A program made the translations under genes and the position numbers. This document shows, one piece after another, positions 41,411-50,585 of a DNA stretch of 64,000 bases. Each line of letters begins with the position of its first letter. Within the stretch, counting starts at the first letter, position 1. The stretch is taken from positions 124,001 to 188,000 of the forward strand of contig CAVRWV010000003.1 of the NCBI GenBank assembly GCA_963724985.1, read 5' to 3'. Below the pieces are notes generated by a model. The model was not told where the DNA came from. It did not search any database and saw nothing but the letters and a program-made list of their open reading frames with translations. Source of the DNA: JAJPJE01 sp963724985. GTDB lineage: Bacteria; Acidobacteriota; Terriglobia; Terriglobales; Acidobacteriaceae.

Positions 41411-41436
41411 CTCGGGTCATCCTGAGCGCAGCGAAG
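41411..41436. repeat. Family C half element
   Basis: GGTCATCCTGAGCGCAGCGA followed by AGGAAC, a variant of the family C arm. Confidence 0.5.
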
Positions 41437-41487
41437 GAACTATGTATTTGAACAGAGGAGCGATTGTAGTGAAACAGAACAACTAAC

Positions 41488-41518
41488 AAAAAAGGCGGCC
41501 GCGTCAGGCCGCCTTCCG
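41488..41518 (-). terminator. Rho-independent terminator of glycine-zipper lipoprotein gene
   Basis: On the minus strand AAGGCGGCC and GGCCGCCTT pair around TGACGC, followed by TTTTTG. It ends the gene stopping at 41538. Confidence 0.85.
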
Positions 41519-41537
41519 AAACCACCAATCGCCGCTT

Positions 41538-42275
41538 TTACAGCCGCAGCGACTGCGTTAATTTGAAACTCACCGCCGACTCTGCCGGGAGCGTAATCTC
41601 GCGGTTGCCGGTAAGTCCCGCTCCCGCCGTTCCTGCGCCTGCACCGGCCAACGCGCCGATGAGTGCTCCTTTACCTCCGCCGGCCAAGCCGCCGATCAGC
41701 GCCCCGGCTCCGCCGCCGCCGCCAATCAGCGCCGCCGATCTCTTGCCTTTGCCCGTCGACGTCTGGCTCACCGTTGACGCAGCCAGCGTGTGCGCCACAC
41801 CGCCCACCCTCACCGAGCGAATCGTGATTGACAATTCCGCCGCGCCCTTGAACCGTCCCGCCGACTTCGCGTCGGTTACTTCACCCGATACGGTCGCGCC
41901 TGCCGGAATCAGCGTTCTTCCATCCACCACAATCGGATCCATCACGCTTGCGGTGAATGTCTGCCCAGCCTGTGCAGTTTTCGATCCAATCGCGTCGTTC
42001 AGGCGTACCCGGATCACCGTTCCCGCTGGAACGATCTTCGGTTTCGGTGGTGGCGGCGCTGGTGTCTCAGCTGGAGCCTGCGTCTGCGCCTGTTGCATCG
42101 GAGCAGTTGTATTCGCTGGAGATTGCGTCGTCGCTGGTGCGTTCGCCGAATTATCGGGAGCGGTCGCCGGCGGCTGCTGTTGCTGATTGTCTGCAGTTTC
42201 CGGTTTCTTGCTGCAGGCCGCCAGGCCGAGCAGCAGGCATACGGTAAGCAAAAGTACGCTCAATCGAGAGCTCAT
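41538..42275 (-). CDS. Glycine-zipper lipoprotein, paralogue of the 27877 gene
   Basis: The 245-residue protein has a lipobox LAAC (Cys21), a Gln/Pro/Ala-rich linker and then the same C-terminal module as 27877-28821: 'IVPAGTVIRVRLNDAIGSKT', 'LIPAGATVSGEVTDAKSAGR', glycine zipper 'GAGALIGGLAGGGKGALIGA' and a final strand 'LPAESAVSFKLTQSLRL'. It lacks the BON domain. The shared module marks a small envelope-protein family; its function is unknown. Confidence 0.8.
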   Translation of the reverse strand: MSSRLSVLLLTVCLLLGLAACSKKPETADNQQQQPPATAPDNSANAPATTQSPANTTAPMQQAQTQAPAETPAPPPPKPKIVPAGTVIRVRLNDAIGSKTAQAGQTFTASVMDPIVVDGRTLIPAGATVSGEVTDAKSAGRFKGAAELSITIRSVRVGGVAHTLAASTVSQTSTGKGKRSAALIGGGGGAGALIGGLAGGGKGALIGALAGAGAGTAGAGLTGNREITLPAESAVSFKLTQSLRL

Positions 42276-42414
42276 TATTGATAGTCCTCCTATAGATTGT
42301 TTCCGGAAAGCTCAGTGCCCCAAGCACTATGCATGCTCGCCGCGTTCGGTCTCGTCGGGAGCACAATTACCATACACCGCCCAGCAGCTTACTTCCAAGC
42401 TGCCGACGACCCCC

Positions 42415-42453
42415 GGGTGGCCCATTCAAGCCTTCTTTGGCTTGAGTGGGGCC
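42415..42453. repeat. REP-B-like palindrome
   Basis: GGGTGGCCCATTCAAGCC, TTCTTT, GGCTTGAGTGGGGCCA form a hairpin, with the next REP-B copy only 25 bases away in the same orientation. Confidence 0.7.
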
Positions 42454-42477
42454 ATTGACTGACTAGTCTCCGGTTCT

Positions 42478-42514
42478 GGGTGCCCCATCTCTGCCTTCTT
42501 TTGGCAGAGGTGGG
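42478..42514. repeat. REP-B palindrome
   Basis: GGGTGCCCCATCTCTGCC, TTCTTTT, GGCAGAGGTGGGA. The frame GGGTGCCC..stem-TTCTTTT-stem is shared with REP-A, so the two may be variants of one family with different stems. Confidence 0.8.
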
Positions 42515-42524
42515 ATCTGTGCAT

Positions 42525-44351
42525 TCATGGTCTCCCGGCCGTCTCCGCCTTCTCCTTATAGAACTCCTGCATCACGTAGAACGCTTTCTTTTTCTGTCCG
42601 CGATCGGACACCAGCCCCTTGCGATTATAAAAATCCTGCACTACCGGCAGTACCCGTCGCGGCGAGCGGAAGTCCATCAGGATCCACGGTGTCGTCCCCC
42701 GCAGGAAAGGAATCTTGTTCAGCATCACGATCTGGTGCCGGTACACGCTTTCCTGGTACTCCTCGGTCCAGCGCTCATCGGGATCGCCATGCAGCCCGAA
42801 CTGCGCATCGGCGCCAAACTCGGTCATGATCAGCGGCTTGGTATACGGTGTCTTCCACGTGATCTTGTCCGCATCTTCTGGCGTCCTCTCGTACCAGCCG
42901 ACATATTCATTGCAGCCAATCACGTCCAGATCGCTGCCCAATGGATCGTCAATCAGCTTCGTATTCGGATCGGAGTAGTGCGTCTCCAGCGCCGCCGAAA
43001 TCAGCCGCGTCGAATCCAGTTGGCGTGCCGTCTTCACCAGTTCGCGCATGAATGCGATACGAGCATCGGTGATCGGCGTTTCGTTTCCCATCGACCAGAT
43101 AATGATCGACGCTCGGTTCTTATCGCGCGTGATCTCCTCCGTCAGCTGATTCTTTGCATTCGCCAGCGTCGAGGCATTCGTCCAGTCGATTGTCCAGTAC
43201 ACCGGAATTTCCGACCACACCAGCAGTCCCATCCGGTCCGCCATGCGCGTCATGTTCCGATTGTGCGGATAATGCGCCAGGCGAACATAATTGCCATTCA
43301 TCTCCTTCACCCAGCCCAGCAGCGTCCGCGCATCGTCGGCGCTGAACGCTCGCCCCGAGCGATAGGGAGCTTCTTCGTGAACTGACACACCGCGCAGGAA
43401 AATCGGCTTCCCATTCAGCAGGATGTCTTGTCCGCGCACTTCAATTGTCCGAAACCCGATCTGATCGCGCACCACTTCGTCGCCTGTATCGAGCCCCACG
43501 TCATATAGCTTCGGGTTCTCCGGCGACCACAAGCTCAGCCCCGACACCGCCACGGCGATCTCCCCGCGGCCATTTGCGTCCGTCTGAATCTGCTTCTCCA
43601 GCTTCAGCTCAGGGATGCGTACTGTAACCGGCCGCGATCCGCCATCCACTTTCACCCAGCCCGCTAGCTCGTTCTGTGAGCCCTTCTTCAATTGCAGGAA
43701 GTAATCCTGCAGAAACACCTTCGGTACTTCCACCAGTTCCACGTCGCGCGTGATTCCCCCATAGTTCCACCAATCCGTGTTCACCGTGGGCACAGCGTCG
43801 GCATGCCGATTGTTATTTACGTAGATCACCACGAAGTTCTCGCCATCCTTTACCAGATCCGTGACTTCGCAGTTGTATCCCGTAAATCCGCCAACGTGTA
43901 CGCATGCTTCTTTCCCGTTCACCCACACGCGCGATTCGTAATTCGCCGCGCCGACGCTCAGGAATGCCCGCTTATCCGCCGGCTTGTGATAGAGAAATGT
44001 GCGCTCATACCAGACCGTCCCCTCGTACAGGAAGAGATCTTTCTTTTGACTGTTCCAATCGCCCGGAACCTGCAGCGTGTCCGAAGCTGCAAAGTTGTAT
44101 TCCACCAGTTCCTGTTTCGTCTTCGGATGCGCATTCAGAAAATAGCCATCACCACGCGGCTCGTGCCGATAGTTGTAGTAGCCGTTGTCATAGGGATCGA
44201 CGATGTAGTGCCACGTCCCATTCAGGCTGATCGTCTTACGATTCTCTATGTTCGCGATGAGCGGCGCGGGCTGTGGCTCGGCTGAAGCAGTTGCAAGGGT
44301 GAAGATGCTGACAATAAAAACGAGTGAAAGCAGCACGGGAAGATGGCGCAT
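42525..44351 (-). CDS. Secreted GH2 glycoside hydrolase (beta-glucuronidase/galactosidase-like)
   Basis: The 608-residue protein has a signal peptide (MRHLPVLLSLVFIVSIFTLA). It shows the GH2 order: jelly-roll sugar-binding domain ('VPGDWNSQ', 'YEGTVWYERTF', 'VWVNGKEACVHVGGFTGYN'), an Ig-like domain and a TIM barrel ('RGVSVHEEAPYRSGRAFS', 'VRLAHYPHNR'). The acid/base Glu is in 'IWSMGNETP' and the nucleophile Glu in 'LIMTEFGADAQFG'. The barrel motifs are closer to beta-glucuronidase than LacZ. It should act in the periplasm or outside on plant or polysaccharide glycosides. Start MRHLP at 44351 is chosen for the signal peptide. Confidence 0.88.
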   Translation of the reverse strand: MRHLPVLLSLVFIVSIFTLATASAEPQPAPLIANIENRKTISLNGTWHYIVDPYDNGYYNYRHEPRGDGYFLNAHPKTKQELVEYNFAASDTLQVPGDWNSQKKDLFLYEGTVWYERTFLYHKPADKRAFLSVGAANYESRVWVNGKEACVHVGGFTGYNCEVTDLVKDGENFVVIYVNNNRHADAVPTVNTDWWNYGGITRDVELVEVPKVFLQDYFLQLKKGSQNELAGWVKVDGGSRPVTVRIPELKLEKQIQTDANGRGEIAVAVSGLSLWSPENPKLYDVGLDTGDEVVRDQIGFRTIEVRGQDILLNGKPIFLRGVSVHEEAPYRSGRAFSADDARTLLGWVKEMNGNYVRLAHYPHNRNMTRMADRMGLLVWSEIPVYWTIDWTNASTLANAKNQLTEEITRDKNRASIIIWSMGNETPITDARIAFMRELVKTARQLDSTRLISAALETHYSDPNTKLIDDPLGSDLDVIGCNEYVGWYERTPEDADKITWKTPYTKPLIMTEFGADAQFGLHGDPDERWTEEYQESVYRHQIVMLNKIPFLRGTTPWILMDFRSPRRVLPVVQDFYNRKGLVSDRGQKKKAFYVMQEFYKEKAETAGRP

Positions 44352-44502
44352 CAGGCTCCTTGCGGCTCCAGGCCAAACCACTTCTGGATTGCCGGTGTGA
44401 TCAGCAGCAGAATTCCAGCTCATGATCTTACATCTTCCGTGACTCCTATGATTCACGTTGCTCAGCCAACATTTCTGGTCCCTCAGAGCAGGCTCCACTC
44501 TG

Positions 44503-44552
44503 AGCCGAAGGCGAAGACTGTCATCCCGAGCGCAAGCGAGGGAACCCTATTC
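44503..44552. repeat. Family C half element
   Basis: CTGAGCCGAAGGCGAAGACT, GTCATCCCGAGCGCAAGCGA, GGGAACCCTAT: same order as at 10222 and 39977, lying before a small acidic gene. Confidence 0.65.
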
Positions 44553-44630
44553 CCTCGGCCCCGCGGGGGCCTAGCAACCGTCTGCCGCCGCTCTGCCTCC
44601 AACTTTGTGAACAGCACAATCGAGGCGCAC

Positions 44631-44876
44631 ATGTCAGATCCCAAGAAAAACGATCCCCAGATTTCAGCCTTCACTTCTGAAGAGCGCGGCAGTCGCCGCG
44701 GCCCCGAATTGATGAAGAGCGAAAAGCAGAAGGAAGAAGAGAAACAACAAGAAAAGCAGGAAGACGTGCGCGAGAAGACGCTAGATAAAACGCTCGCCGA
44801 TTCATTTCCGACCAGCGACCCGCCCTCGAGCATCCCCGATCCCAGCGAAGATGAGTTCGACGAGAAAGCCAGCTGA
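44631..44876 (+). CDS. Small charged protein with DSFPxSDPPS motif
   Basis: The 81-residue protein is highly charged and probably largely disordered or helical: 'KSEKQKEEEKQQEKQEDVRE' in the middle, then 'LADSFPTSDPPSS' and an acidic end. The 'DSFPxSDPPS' motif recurs in small bacterial proteins of unknown role. No membrane segment. The start ATG at 44631 has no strong ribosome binding site. Confidence 0.6.
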   Translation: MSDPKKNDPQISAFTSEERGSRRGPELMKSEKQKEEEKQQEKQEDVREKTLDKTLADSFPTSDPPSSIPDPSEDEFDEKAS

Positions 44877-44883
44877 CTTCTGA

Positions 44884-45754
44884 CTATAGCCCGGCATTCT
44901 TAGAAGCCACCTGCGCCAGCGACGACCAGTCCTTATCGCCCATGCCGTTGGCAATGCCCTCAAGCGCATGATCGCGTATCACGCTCGCCACCGGCATTGG
45001 CACCGCTTGTGCCTCGGCCGCAGCCAGCGCCAGTCGTACATCTTTCAATCCGAGTTTCAGACGAAACCCAGCCGGCTCGAATTGCTCTTTCACGATCAGA
45101 TCGGCATACGTCTTATAGACTGGCGCGACGAACAGCGTGCTCGTCAGCATCTCGACATATTTCTCAGGATCGATTTCGTACTTCCGCACCAGCGATAACG
45201 CCTCGCCCAGTGACTCAATCACCGATGCGATCAGGAAATTGCCGCTCAGTTTCACCACATTCGCTTTCGGAGCCTCATCTCCCATGAGAAACGTTCGCTG
45301 ACCCATCGCCTCAAACAGCGGCTCACATTTCTTCACCGCTGCCGGATCTCCGGCCGCGACCACGAACAATTTCGCGGCTTCCGCCGCTTGCGGCCTGCCA
45401 AACACCGGCGCCGATACATACCCTTGCTTACGCTCGCGATGCGCCTCCGCCATTTCCTGCGAAATCGCCACGCTGATCGTGCTCATCGAAACGTGAATAG
45501 CTCCCGGCTGCAACGTGCTCGCCAAGCCATCCGCGCCGAATACCACTTCTCTTACGGCATCGTCATCGGCAAGCATCGTGATCACGACTTCCGTATCGCG
45601 CGCCGCTTCCGCCGGAGTATTTGCCACTCGCGCGCCCAGTTGCTCCGCTTTTCCTCGCGTGCCGGTTATACGCAATCACCTCGTGCCCGGCTTTCTTCAA
45701 ATTGGCAGCCATAGGCAGACCCATCTGCCCCAATCCGATAAATCCAACTTTCAT
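44884..45754 (-). pseudogene. NAD(P)-dependent 3-hydroxyisobutyrate dehydrogenase-family gene, frameshifted
   Basis: N-terminal 'MKVGFIGLGQMGLPMAANLK' and 'HEVIAYNR' give the Rossmann dinucleotide site. The rest ('EQLGARVANTPAEAARDTEV', 'HVSMSTISVAISQEMAEAHR', 'PVFGRPQAAEAAKLFVVAAG', catalytic Lys in 'KLSGNFLIASVIESL') is in another frame. The interval is 871 nt, one over a multiple of three. One extra base near 45660 (CGGCACGCG where CGCACGCG would fit) explains it, and repair gives 289 residues, the usual length. The family reduces or oxidises beta-hydroxyacids such as 3-hydroxyisobutyrate, tartronate semialdehyde or succinic semialdehyde. As read, no intact enzyme is made. Confidence 0.82.
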
Positions 45755-45789
45755 CCTGTATTCCTCAGCGTTCAGCGGTGAATGACTCG

Positions 45790-47298
45790 CTAACGGATAG
45801 ATGCCTTCCGATACTTTTCCTGTTCTTCCTTTAGCCAGTCTGGCATGGTGCCAGTCTGGCGCGGCAGAACTGCCGTGGAGTTCGCCAGCGCATACCCAAG
45901 CACCGCTACCGCCGCCGCGTTCTCCTGAAACTCTCGCAGATTGATCTTGTCGAAGGTGTCGGCCGGCGTGTGGTGATACAAAAAATACGTCCGATTGTCC
46001 TGCATTGGAGCGAAATTCGGCACGCCTTCAACACTCATCGGGATCAGGTCCGATCCGGTTTCATCCGTCTGGTACGTCAGTCCTGCACCCGAGCCTTCGA
46101 GCACATCGGAAACCGGCTTCAGGATCTCCTTCAGCTTCGGGTCGCCCGCAAAATAAAATCCCACGGGATGTCCGGCACCCAGGTCGCTCTCGATCGCCGC
46201 ATAATGATTCGCCATTTGCGCCTGATGGTCGACCTCATAAGTGATGCCGCCCTTCAGTCCATCCTCCTCATTCGCCCACGCGATCACCCGCAAAGTGCGG
46301 CTCGGACGTAGTCCCAGGCGCTTGATCGTCTCGATCGCCTGCATCGCTATACCCACGCCCGCCGCATCGTCGATCGCGCCGGTTGCGAGGTCCCACGAAT
46401 CCAGATGCCCTGACATGATCACCACCTGCTCGGGATGTTCACTGCCCTTCAAATCTCCGATCACATTCCATCCCACGGCATCGGGCAGCGTCTCCGGCGT
46501 AAGGACCACGTGCATCTTCACTGTCGCTTGCTGCGACAGGCGTTGTATCAAGTCGGCATCTTCGGACGTCAGCGCCGCTGCTGGAATTTTCGGCACATCC
46601 TTCGCATAGTGAGTTGCGCCCGTGTGTGGCAGTCGAAAAGCTCCGCTGCCTGCCGAGCGAATCAGTGCAGCCACCGCACCCAACTTTGCCGCTGCTGAAG
46701 GCCCTGATGCACGGAAGGTTACCGCCTGCCCGTACGCATCTAGCCCAAATCCCTGCACCGCCATGCGCTCGTCGAACTTCTCGTAGAACAGCACGATCTT
46801 GCCGCTCACCTTTTCGCGTCCGAGCGCATTCAGTTCTTCCATGCTGCTCACCACCACCACGGGAGCAACAATGCCGTCCGCCGGCGTCGCCACACTTCCA
46901 CCGAGTGCCGTCAGCACGATCTTCTGAGTTGTGTTCGGAGCCTGGCCAGGGAACTCGACCAACTCTGCGGACTCTTTGCCGCGTACCCAGTGTGGCACCA
47001 TCACTTTTTCCATCGTGACTTCCAGCCCCAAGTCGCGCATCTGTTGTGCCACATACTCCGCAGCCTGCTGGTACTGCGGCGAACCGCTTAGCCGTGGACC
47101 AATGTTGTCAGCCAGATGCCCCGCCAGTCGATATCCGAAATCGCCCGCCAGCGCTGCCTTTTGCACGCGCGCCGCATCCTGAAGCACCTGCGCGGGAAAA
47201 TCCTTTTGCGCCGGAGCATTCGTTTGCCCTAAGGCAGCAACCGTGACCAGAAAACAGCAGCAGACACGAAGAAGGTTCGCCATCCAGTATCGATTCAC
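45790..47298 (-). CDS. Secreted M28-family metallopeptidase with PA domain
   Basis: The 502-residue protein has a signal peptide and an inserted protease-associated domain (about residues 130-250). The M28 di-zinc catalytic core follows: His and Asp in 'MSGHLDSWDLATGAIDDAAG', the Glu pair in 'AWANEEDGLKGG', Asp in 'AAIESDLGAGHP' and His in 'LYHHTPADTFD'. The layout matches glutamate carboxypeptidase/aminopeptidase Q relatives. It probably trims peptides in the periplasm. Neighbours do not indicate a substrate. Confidence 0.9.
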   Translation of the reverse strand: MNRYWMANLLRVCCCFLVTVAALGQTNAPAQKDFPAQVLQDAARVQKAALAGDFGYRLAGHLADNIGPRLSGSPQYQQAAEYVAQQMRDLGLEVTMEKVMVPHWVRGKESAELVEFPGQAPNTTQKIVLTALGGSVATPADGIVAPVVVVSSMEELNALGREKVSGKIVLFYEKFDERMAVQGFGLDAYGQAVTFRASGPSAAAKLGAVAALIRSAGSGAFRLPHTGATHYAKDVPKIPAAALTSEDADLIQRLSQQATVKMHVVLTPETLPDAVGWNVIGDLKGSEHPEQVVIMSGHLDSWDLATGAIDDAAGVGIAMQAIETIKRLGLRPSRTLRVIAWANEEDGLKGGITYEVDHQAQMANHYAAIESDLGAGHPVGFYFAGDPKLKEILKPVSDVLEGSGAGLTYQTDETGSDLIPMSVEGVPNFAPMQDNRTYFLYHHTPADTFDKINLREFQENAAAVAVLGYALANSTAVLPRQTGTMPDWLKEEQEKYRKASIR

Positions 47299-47530
47299 CC
47301 GTTAGCCTCAAAATGTTCTCGGAAAGAAGTTGTTCTTTATCGTATTGAGAGTCGCTGATTTCGGCAATCGATTCAAATCATCGATCATCATCCGCTCGTG
47401 GCAACCTGCGCTCGCCGCATGCGTCGAACGTAGAAGCATTCATTGCGACAATTTAAGTTCCAACGCAGGCCGCTCGCCCCTGTCGTGTATGCCTGCCCAG
47501 CCGTGAGGCGAAACGCCTCTCGAGGACAAA

Positions 47531-48631
47531 ATGCGAAATACTGCGAGCACCCGCCCCGATCTCATCGACTCGCAAGCCGCCATTGCCACGGAAGAACGCC
47601 CTCGCATCGTTCCGTCTCTGCCGCTTGAGCCAGGATTCCGCCGCCCTCCCCGCCAGGGAATCACCAGTCACCCGTGGGTGCGTTCCGTCTTTGCCGCCGG
47701 ATTCCGCGCCATGCAGCGCGCCGGCTTCAATCTCACTCCCAATCATTTTTATTGGCCTATTCCTGACTTCCGCCAGCTCGACCACCGCAACTGGCAGGCC
47801 CTTTCCCCGATGGTCGGTGTCGATCTGCGCCTCGAAGAACAATTGCAGCGCCTCGAGTCGTTCGTCAAAGAATATCGTGAAGAGATGCATTTTCCCGAAT
47901 CCGCATCCGACGACCCGACTGAGTTTCATGTCAACAATGGATTCTTCGAGACCGTCGACGCGGAAGTTGCCTACAGCATGGTTCGCCACTACAAGCCGCG
48001 TCGTATGATCGAAATCGGCGGCGGGAACAGCACGCGCCTCTCCGCGGCTGCTCTGTTGCAAAACGCCCGGGAAGGCTTCCCCGGCAAGCTTTTCACCGTC
48101 GAGCCGTTTCCTGATCCTGTCTTACGCGCAGGGTTCCCCGGGCTCACCCGCCTCATCGAACGGCCGGCGCAACAAATCCCATTGGAGTTCTTCGACCGCC
48201 TCGGCGACGGCGATATCCTCTTCCTCGACTCCAGCCACGTCGTCTCCGTCGGCAGCGATGTCCTCTATGAGTACCTGGAGATCCTCCCGCGCTTGCATCC
48301 CGGAGTCGTGGTGCATGTGCATGACGTGTTTCTGCCCGCCGATTATCCCCGGCAGTTCGTGATGCACAATCTCTGTTTCTGGGCAGAGCAATACCTTTTG
48401 CAAGCCTTCCTGGCATTCAACCCTGCTTTCGAGGTGCTTTGGTCCAGCAGCGCCGTGCACATCGCTCATCGCAGCGCTCTGCAGCGGCTGATTCCGTACT
48501 GGCGCGACAGCTACTTGCGCATGCCGCACAATTTGCAGACTTTTACTCCCACCTACGATGGATATAACGTTTGGCCGTGTTCTTTCTGGATGAGGCGAAC
48601 GCACCAGAGTTCGCAGACAGTACGTTCGTAA
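47531..48631 (+). CDS. Class I SAM-dependent methyltransferase-like protein
   Basis: The 366-residue protein has motif I 'MIEIGGGNSTRLSAAAL', then 'LFTVEPFPDPVLRAGFPG', 'DGDILFLDSSHVVSVGSDVL' and 'VVVHVHDVFLPADYP', the pattern of the Methyltransf_24-type family found with polysaccharide and small-molecule gene sets. The substrate is unknown. No signal peptide. The N-terminal 100 residues are specific to this subgroup. It stands alone among unrelated genes. Confidence 0.7.
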   Translation: MRNTASTRPDLIDSQAAIATEERPRIVPSLPLEPGFRRPPRQGITSHPWVRSVFAAGFRAMQRAGFNLTPNHFYWPIPDFRQLDHRNWQALSPMVGVDLRLEEQLQRLESFVKEYREEMHFPESASDDPTEFHVNNGFFETVDAEVAYSMVRHYKPRRMIEIGGGNSTRLSAAALLQNAREGFPGKLFTVEPFPDPVLRAGFPGLTRLIERPAQQIPLEFFDRLGDGDILFLDSSHVVSVGSDVLYEYLEILPRLHPGVVVHVHDVFLPADYPRQFVMHNLCFWAEQYLLQAFLAFNPAFEVLWSSSAVHIAHRSALQRLIPYWRDSYLRMPHNLQTFTPTYDGYNVWPCSFWMRRTHQSSQTVRS

Positions 48632-48670
48632 CTGGAGCGGCGTCCCAGGTAGTAGGACAATCAGCAGGTC

Positions 48671-48847
48671 ATGGCGACTGCTGCCGAACCAATTCCGCAA
48701 GCCGTTACCTTCGCAGCCGTCAGAACTCGCGCGCGACGCGAATGCCGGTTGTTTTCGCGGGCCATCATGCGCCTGCCCCGCGCCGCACGGATCTCGATCG
48801 GTATCGCTCTCGGCGCCCTCGCCGTTATTTCGCGTTATCTTTCCTGA
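48671..48847 (+). CDS. Possible 58-residue small protein with hydrophobic C-terminus
   Basis: ATG 48671 opens a short frame rich in Arg and Ala ending in 'RISIGIALGALAVISRYLS', a plausible single membrane helix. Only a weak ribosome binding site (AGGTC) precedes it. The surrounding 365-base gap (48632-48996) holds nothing else recognisable. Confidence 0.25.
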   Translation: MATAAEPIPQAVTFAAVRTRARRECRLFSRAIMRLPRAARISIGIALGALAVISRYLS

Positions 48848-48996
48848 TCAGGTTCGGTTCCCGATCCATAAGCTGTGCTTCTTCAGTCACCTCTATTGAC
48901 GTTCGTTTCTCGTCAGCACCGGAGTAGAATCCTGCAAAACAGGCGAGCTGTAGATATTCACCGCTACTCATGTTGCACGAAGGAAACGTACCTCGA

Positions 48997-49437
48997 ATGA
49001 AACTGACTCTGGTCCTTTGCGGTCTGCTTCTGTCGTGTTGTTTGTTCGCTCAGAGTAATCAATCTTCCGAGTCGGAAGGCAAGCTCATCGCGCTCGAAAG
49101 AATGTGGAATCAGGCCCAACTGATGCACGATTCAGGCGCATTGCAGAGCCTGATCGGCGAACGTTTCCTGAGCACCGAATGGGACGGCCAACTCAGTTCC
49201 CGCGACCAGTTCCTCGCCGATATTCGCGATCCCAAGTTCAAACCCGCTGTCATGAGCGTGCAGGACCTCAAGGTCGAGTTCTACGGCGATACCGCCATCG
49301 TCGTCGGCATCTATCACACCAAGGGTCTCTATAACGGAAAGTCCTACGAACACACGGGCCGCTTTACTGACACATGGATTCACCAGAATGCCGCATGGAA
49401 GTGCGTCGCCAGTCACACTAGCCTGATTCAAAGATAG
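48997..49437 (+). CDS. Exported DUF4440 (SnoaL-like) protein
   Basis: The 146-residue protein has a signal peptide (MKLTLVLCGLLLSCCLFAQS) and an NTF2-like DUF4440 domain ('LIALERMWNQAQLMHDSGAL', 'WDGQLSSRDQFLADI', 'YGDTAIVVGIYHTKG', 'GRFTDTWIHQNAAWKCVASH'). The fold often binds small ligands in the periplasm; the role is unknown. MKLTLV at 48997 is chosen over 48970 to keep the signal peptide terminal. Confidence 0.78.
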   Translation: MKLTLVLCGLLLSCCLFAQSNQSSESEGKLIALERMWNQAQLMHDSGALQSLIGERFLSTEWDGQLSSRDQFLADIRDPKFKPAVMSVQDLKVEFYGDTAIVVGIYHTKGLYNGKSYEHTGRFTDTWIHQNAAWKCVASHTSLIQR

Positions 49438-49479
49438 TCGTTGAACTTGCGCTCTACGAGAACGGTTGCGGCATCACTC

Positions 49480-50034
49480 TTAAGCCGCCGCTTTCGTATT
49501 GGCGAGTTTCTTTCGCGCGCCACCGGGCCCCTTGATTCCCAGCGTCGTGTATTTACCGCCTGCGAGCTTGTGATAATTAACAAAGAACTCGCCAAGTTCG
49601 TCCAATAACTTTTGCGGCACATCTTTCACATGCTTCAAATGAGCGTATGTGTGGCTCCCCTGCTCCACTGCGAGCAGCCGGTCATTCCGAACCGTTTTGC
49701 CGTTCTTCTCCGTCTGCTCACCCTCTAGCAGGCCAATCAGTCGACACTTGAGCAAAACGCCAGGATAGGCAGGTTGGTCCATGAAGATGAGAACGTCGAG
49801 AGGATCACCGTCTTCGGCTTCCGTGCGAGGCACGAAGCCGAAGTCATAGGGAAATGACATCCCGGCGGGAAGTACCTTCTTCAGCGTGAATATCCGCTCT
49901 TCGGGATCGAACGCGTACTTGTTATTGCTGTCCTTCGGAGTCTCTACGATCACTTTGACCAGGTCATCGTCCTTGCCGAAAGGCCTGATGCTGATCGGAT
50001 CCGCCAGACCACGATTCCCATTCTCGTTGGCCAT
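49480..50034 (-). CDS. ppa: Inorganic pyrophosphatase (family I)
   Basis: The enzyme hydrolyses pyrophosphate to phosphate and drives biosynthesis forward. Family I features are present: 'VIVETPKDSNNKYAFDPE', 'SFPYDFGFVPRT' and the metal-binding 'EDGDPLDVLIFMD'. 'YTTLGIKGPGGARKK' forms a basic end. Length 184 residues is normal. MANENGN at 50034 is the start, with GGAAGGG upstream. Cytosolic. Confidence 0.93.
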   Translation of the reverse strand: MANENGNRGLADPISIRPFGKDDDLVKVIVETPKDSNNKYAFDPEERIFTLKKVLPAGMSFPYDFGFVPRTEAEDGDPLDVLIFMDQPAYPGVLLKCRLIGLLEGEQTEKNGKTVRNDRLLAVEQGSHTYAHLKHVKDVPQKLLDELGEFFVNYHKLAGGKYTTLGIKGPGGARKKLANTKAAA

Positions 50035-50125
50035 TTCACCACCCTTCCAACCAGATGAGTACAAAACAGCGAGAGTTGTAATTCCGCCAGCGCTTCCGGT
50101 GCGCGCGCAGTCAAAATGAGGTCGG

Positions 50126-50341
50126 TTATCTTTGCAGAGGGAAGTGAATCAGCCCGAGCGAGGTCAGAATTGCGAACACGCCGACCCCGAAAATTATCAC
50201 GGTGGGCGCCCAAAAACTAAAAGGGTCCTCGGTACGGTCGAATCCGCCGGGAGGGCAGCCTTTGTAGTAGCCTTTCCCAGTTATCAAACTGTAGCCCGAC
50301 CAACCGAGAGCGCCAAGACCGACTAGCAGCAGGATCGGCAC
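50126..50341 (-). CDS. Small two-span membrane protein
   Basis: The 71-residue protein has hydrophobic segments at residues 2-20 ('ILLLVGLGALGWSGYSLIT') and 44-65 ('APTVIIFGVGVFAILTSLGL') joined by a short loop ('GYYKGCPPGGFDRTEDPFSF'). No family recognised. It lies upstream of ppa on the same strand. Confidence 0.5.
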   Translation of the reverse strand: MPILLLVGLGALGWSGYSLITGKGYYKGCPPGGFDRTEDPFSFWAPTVIIFGVGVFAILTSLGLIHFPLQR

Positions 50342-50473
50342 GAGTGTGCTCCTGAATGAAATTGCAACGCTGTATTGCTCAGCTCAATCCCCGTGATCCG
50401 AGGGTTGAGTGCTCATTCTGCAGCGGAATTGAGCCGCGCTCAAGATTACGTAAATTGCACCACTAAAGACCCT

Positions 50474-50516
50474 GTGGTCGCTCATTCAGGCCCGCTTTCG
50501 GCTTGAGCGGGCTGTG
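50474..50516. repeat. Degenerate REP-B-like palindrome
   Basis: TGGTCGCTCATTCAGGCCCG, CTTTCGG, CTTGAGCGGGCTGTG resemble the hairpin at 42415 with a changed stem. Confidence 0.4.
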
Positions 50517-50585
50517 TGCAGTCACAGCGATCACCCTACTAAATTTGACGCAATTCACCAGTTGCCTAAATCTAAACCACTGCCC

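Noticed and set aside
47453..48061. Long minus-strand frame under the methyltransferase gene
   Set aside because: It mirrors codon bias of the plus-strand gene and has no start signal.
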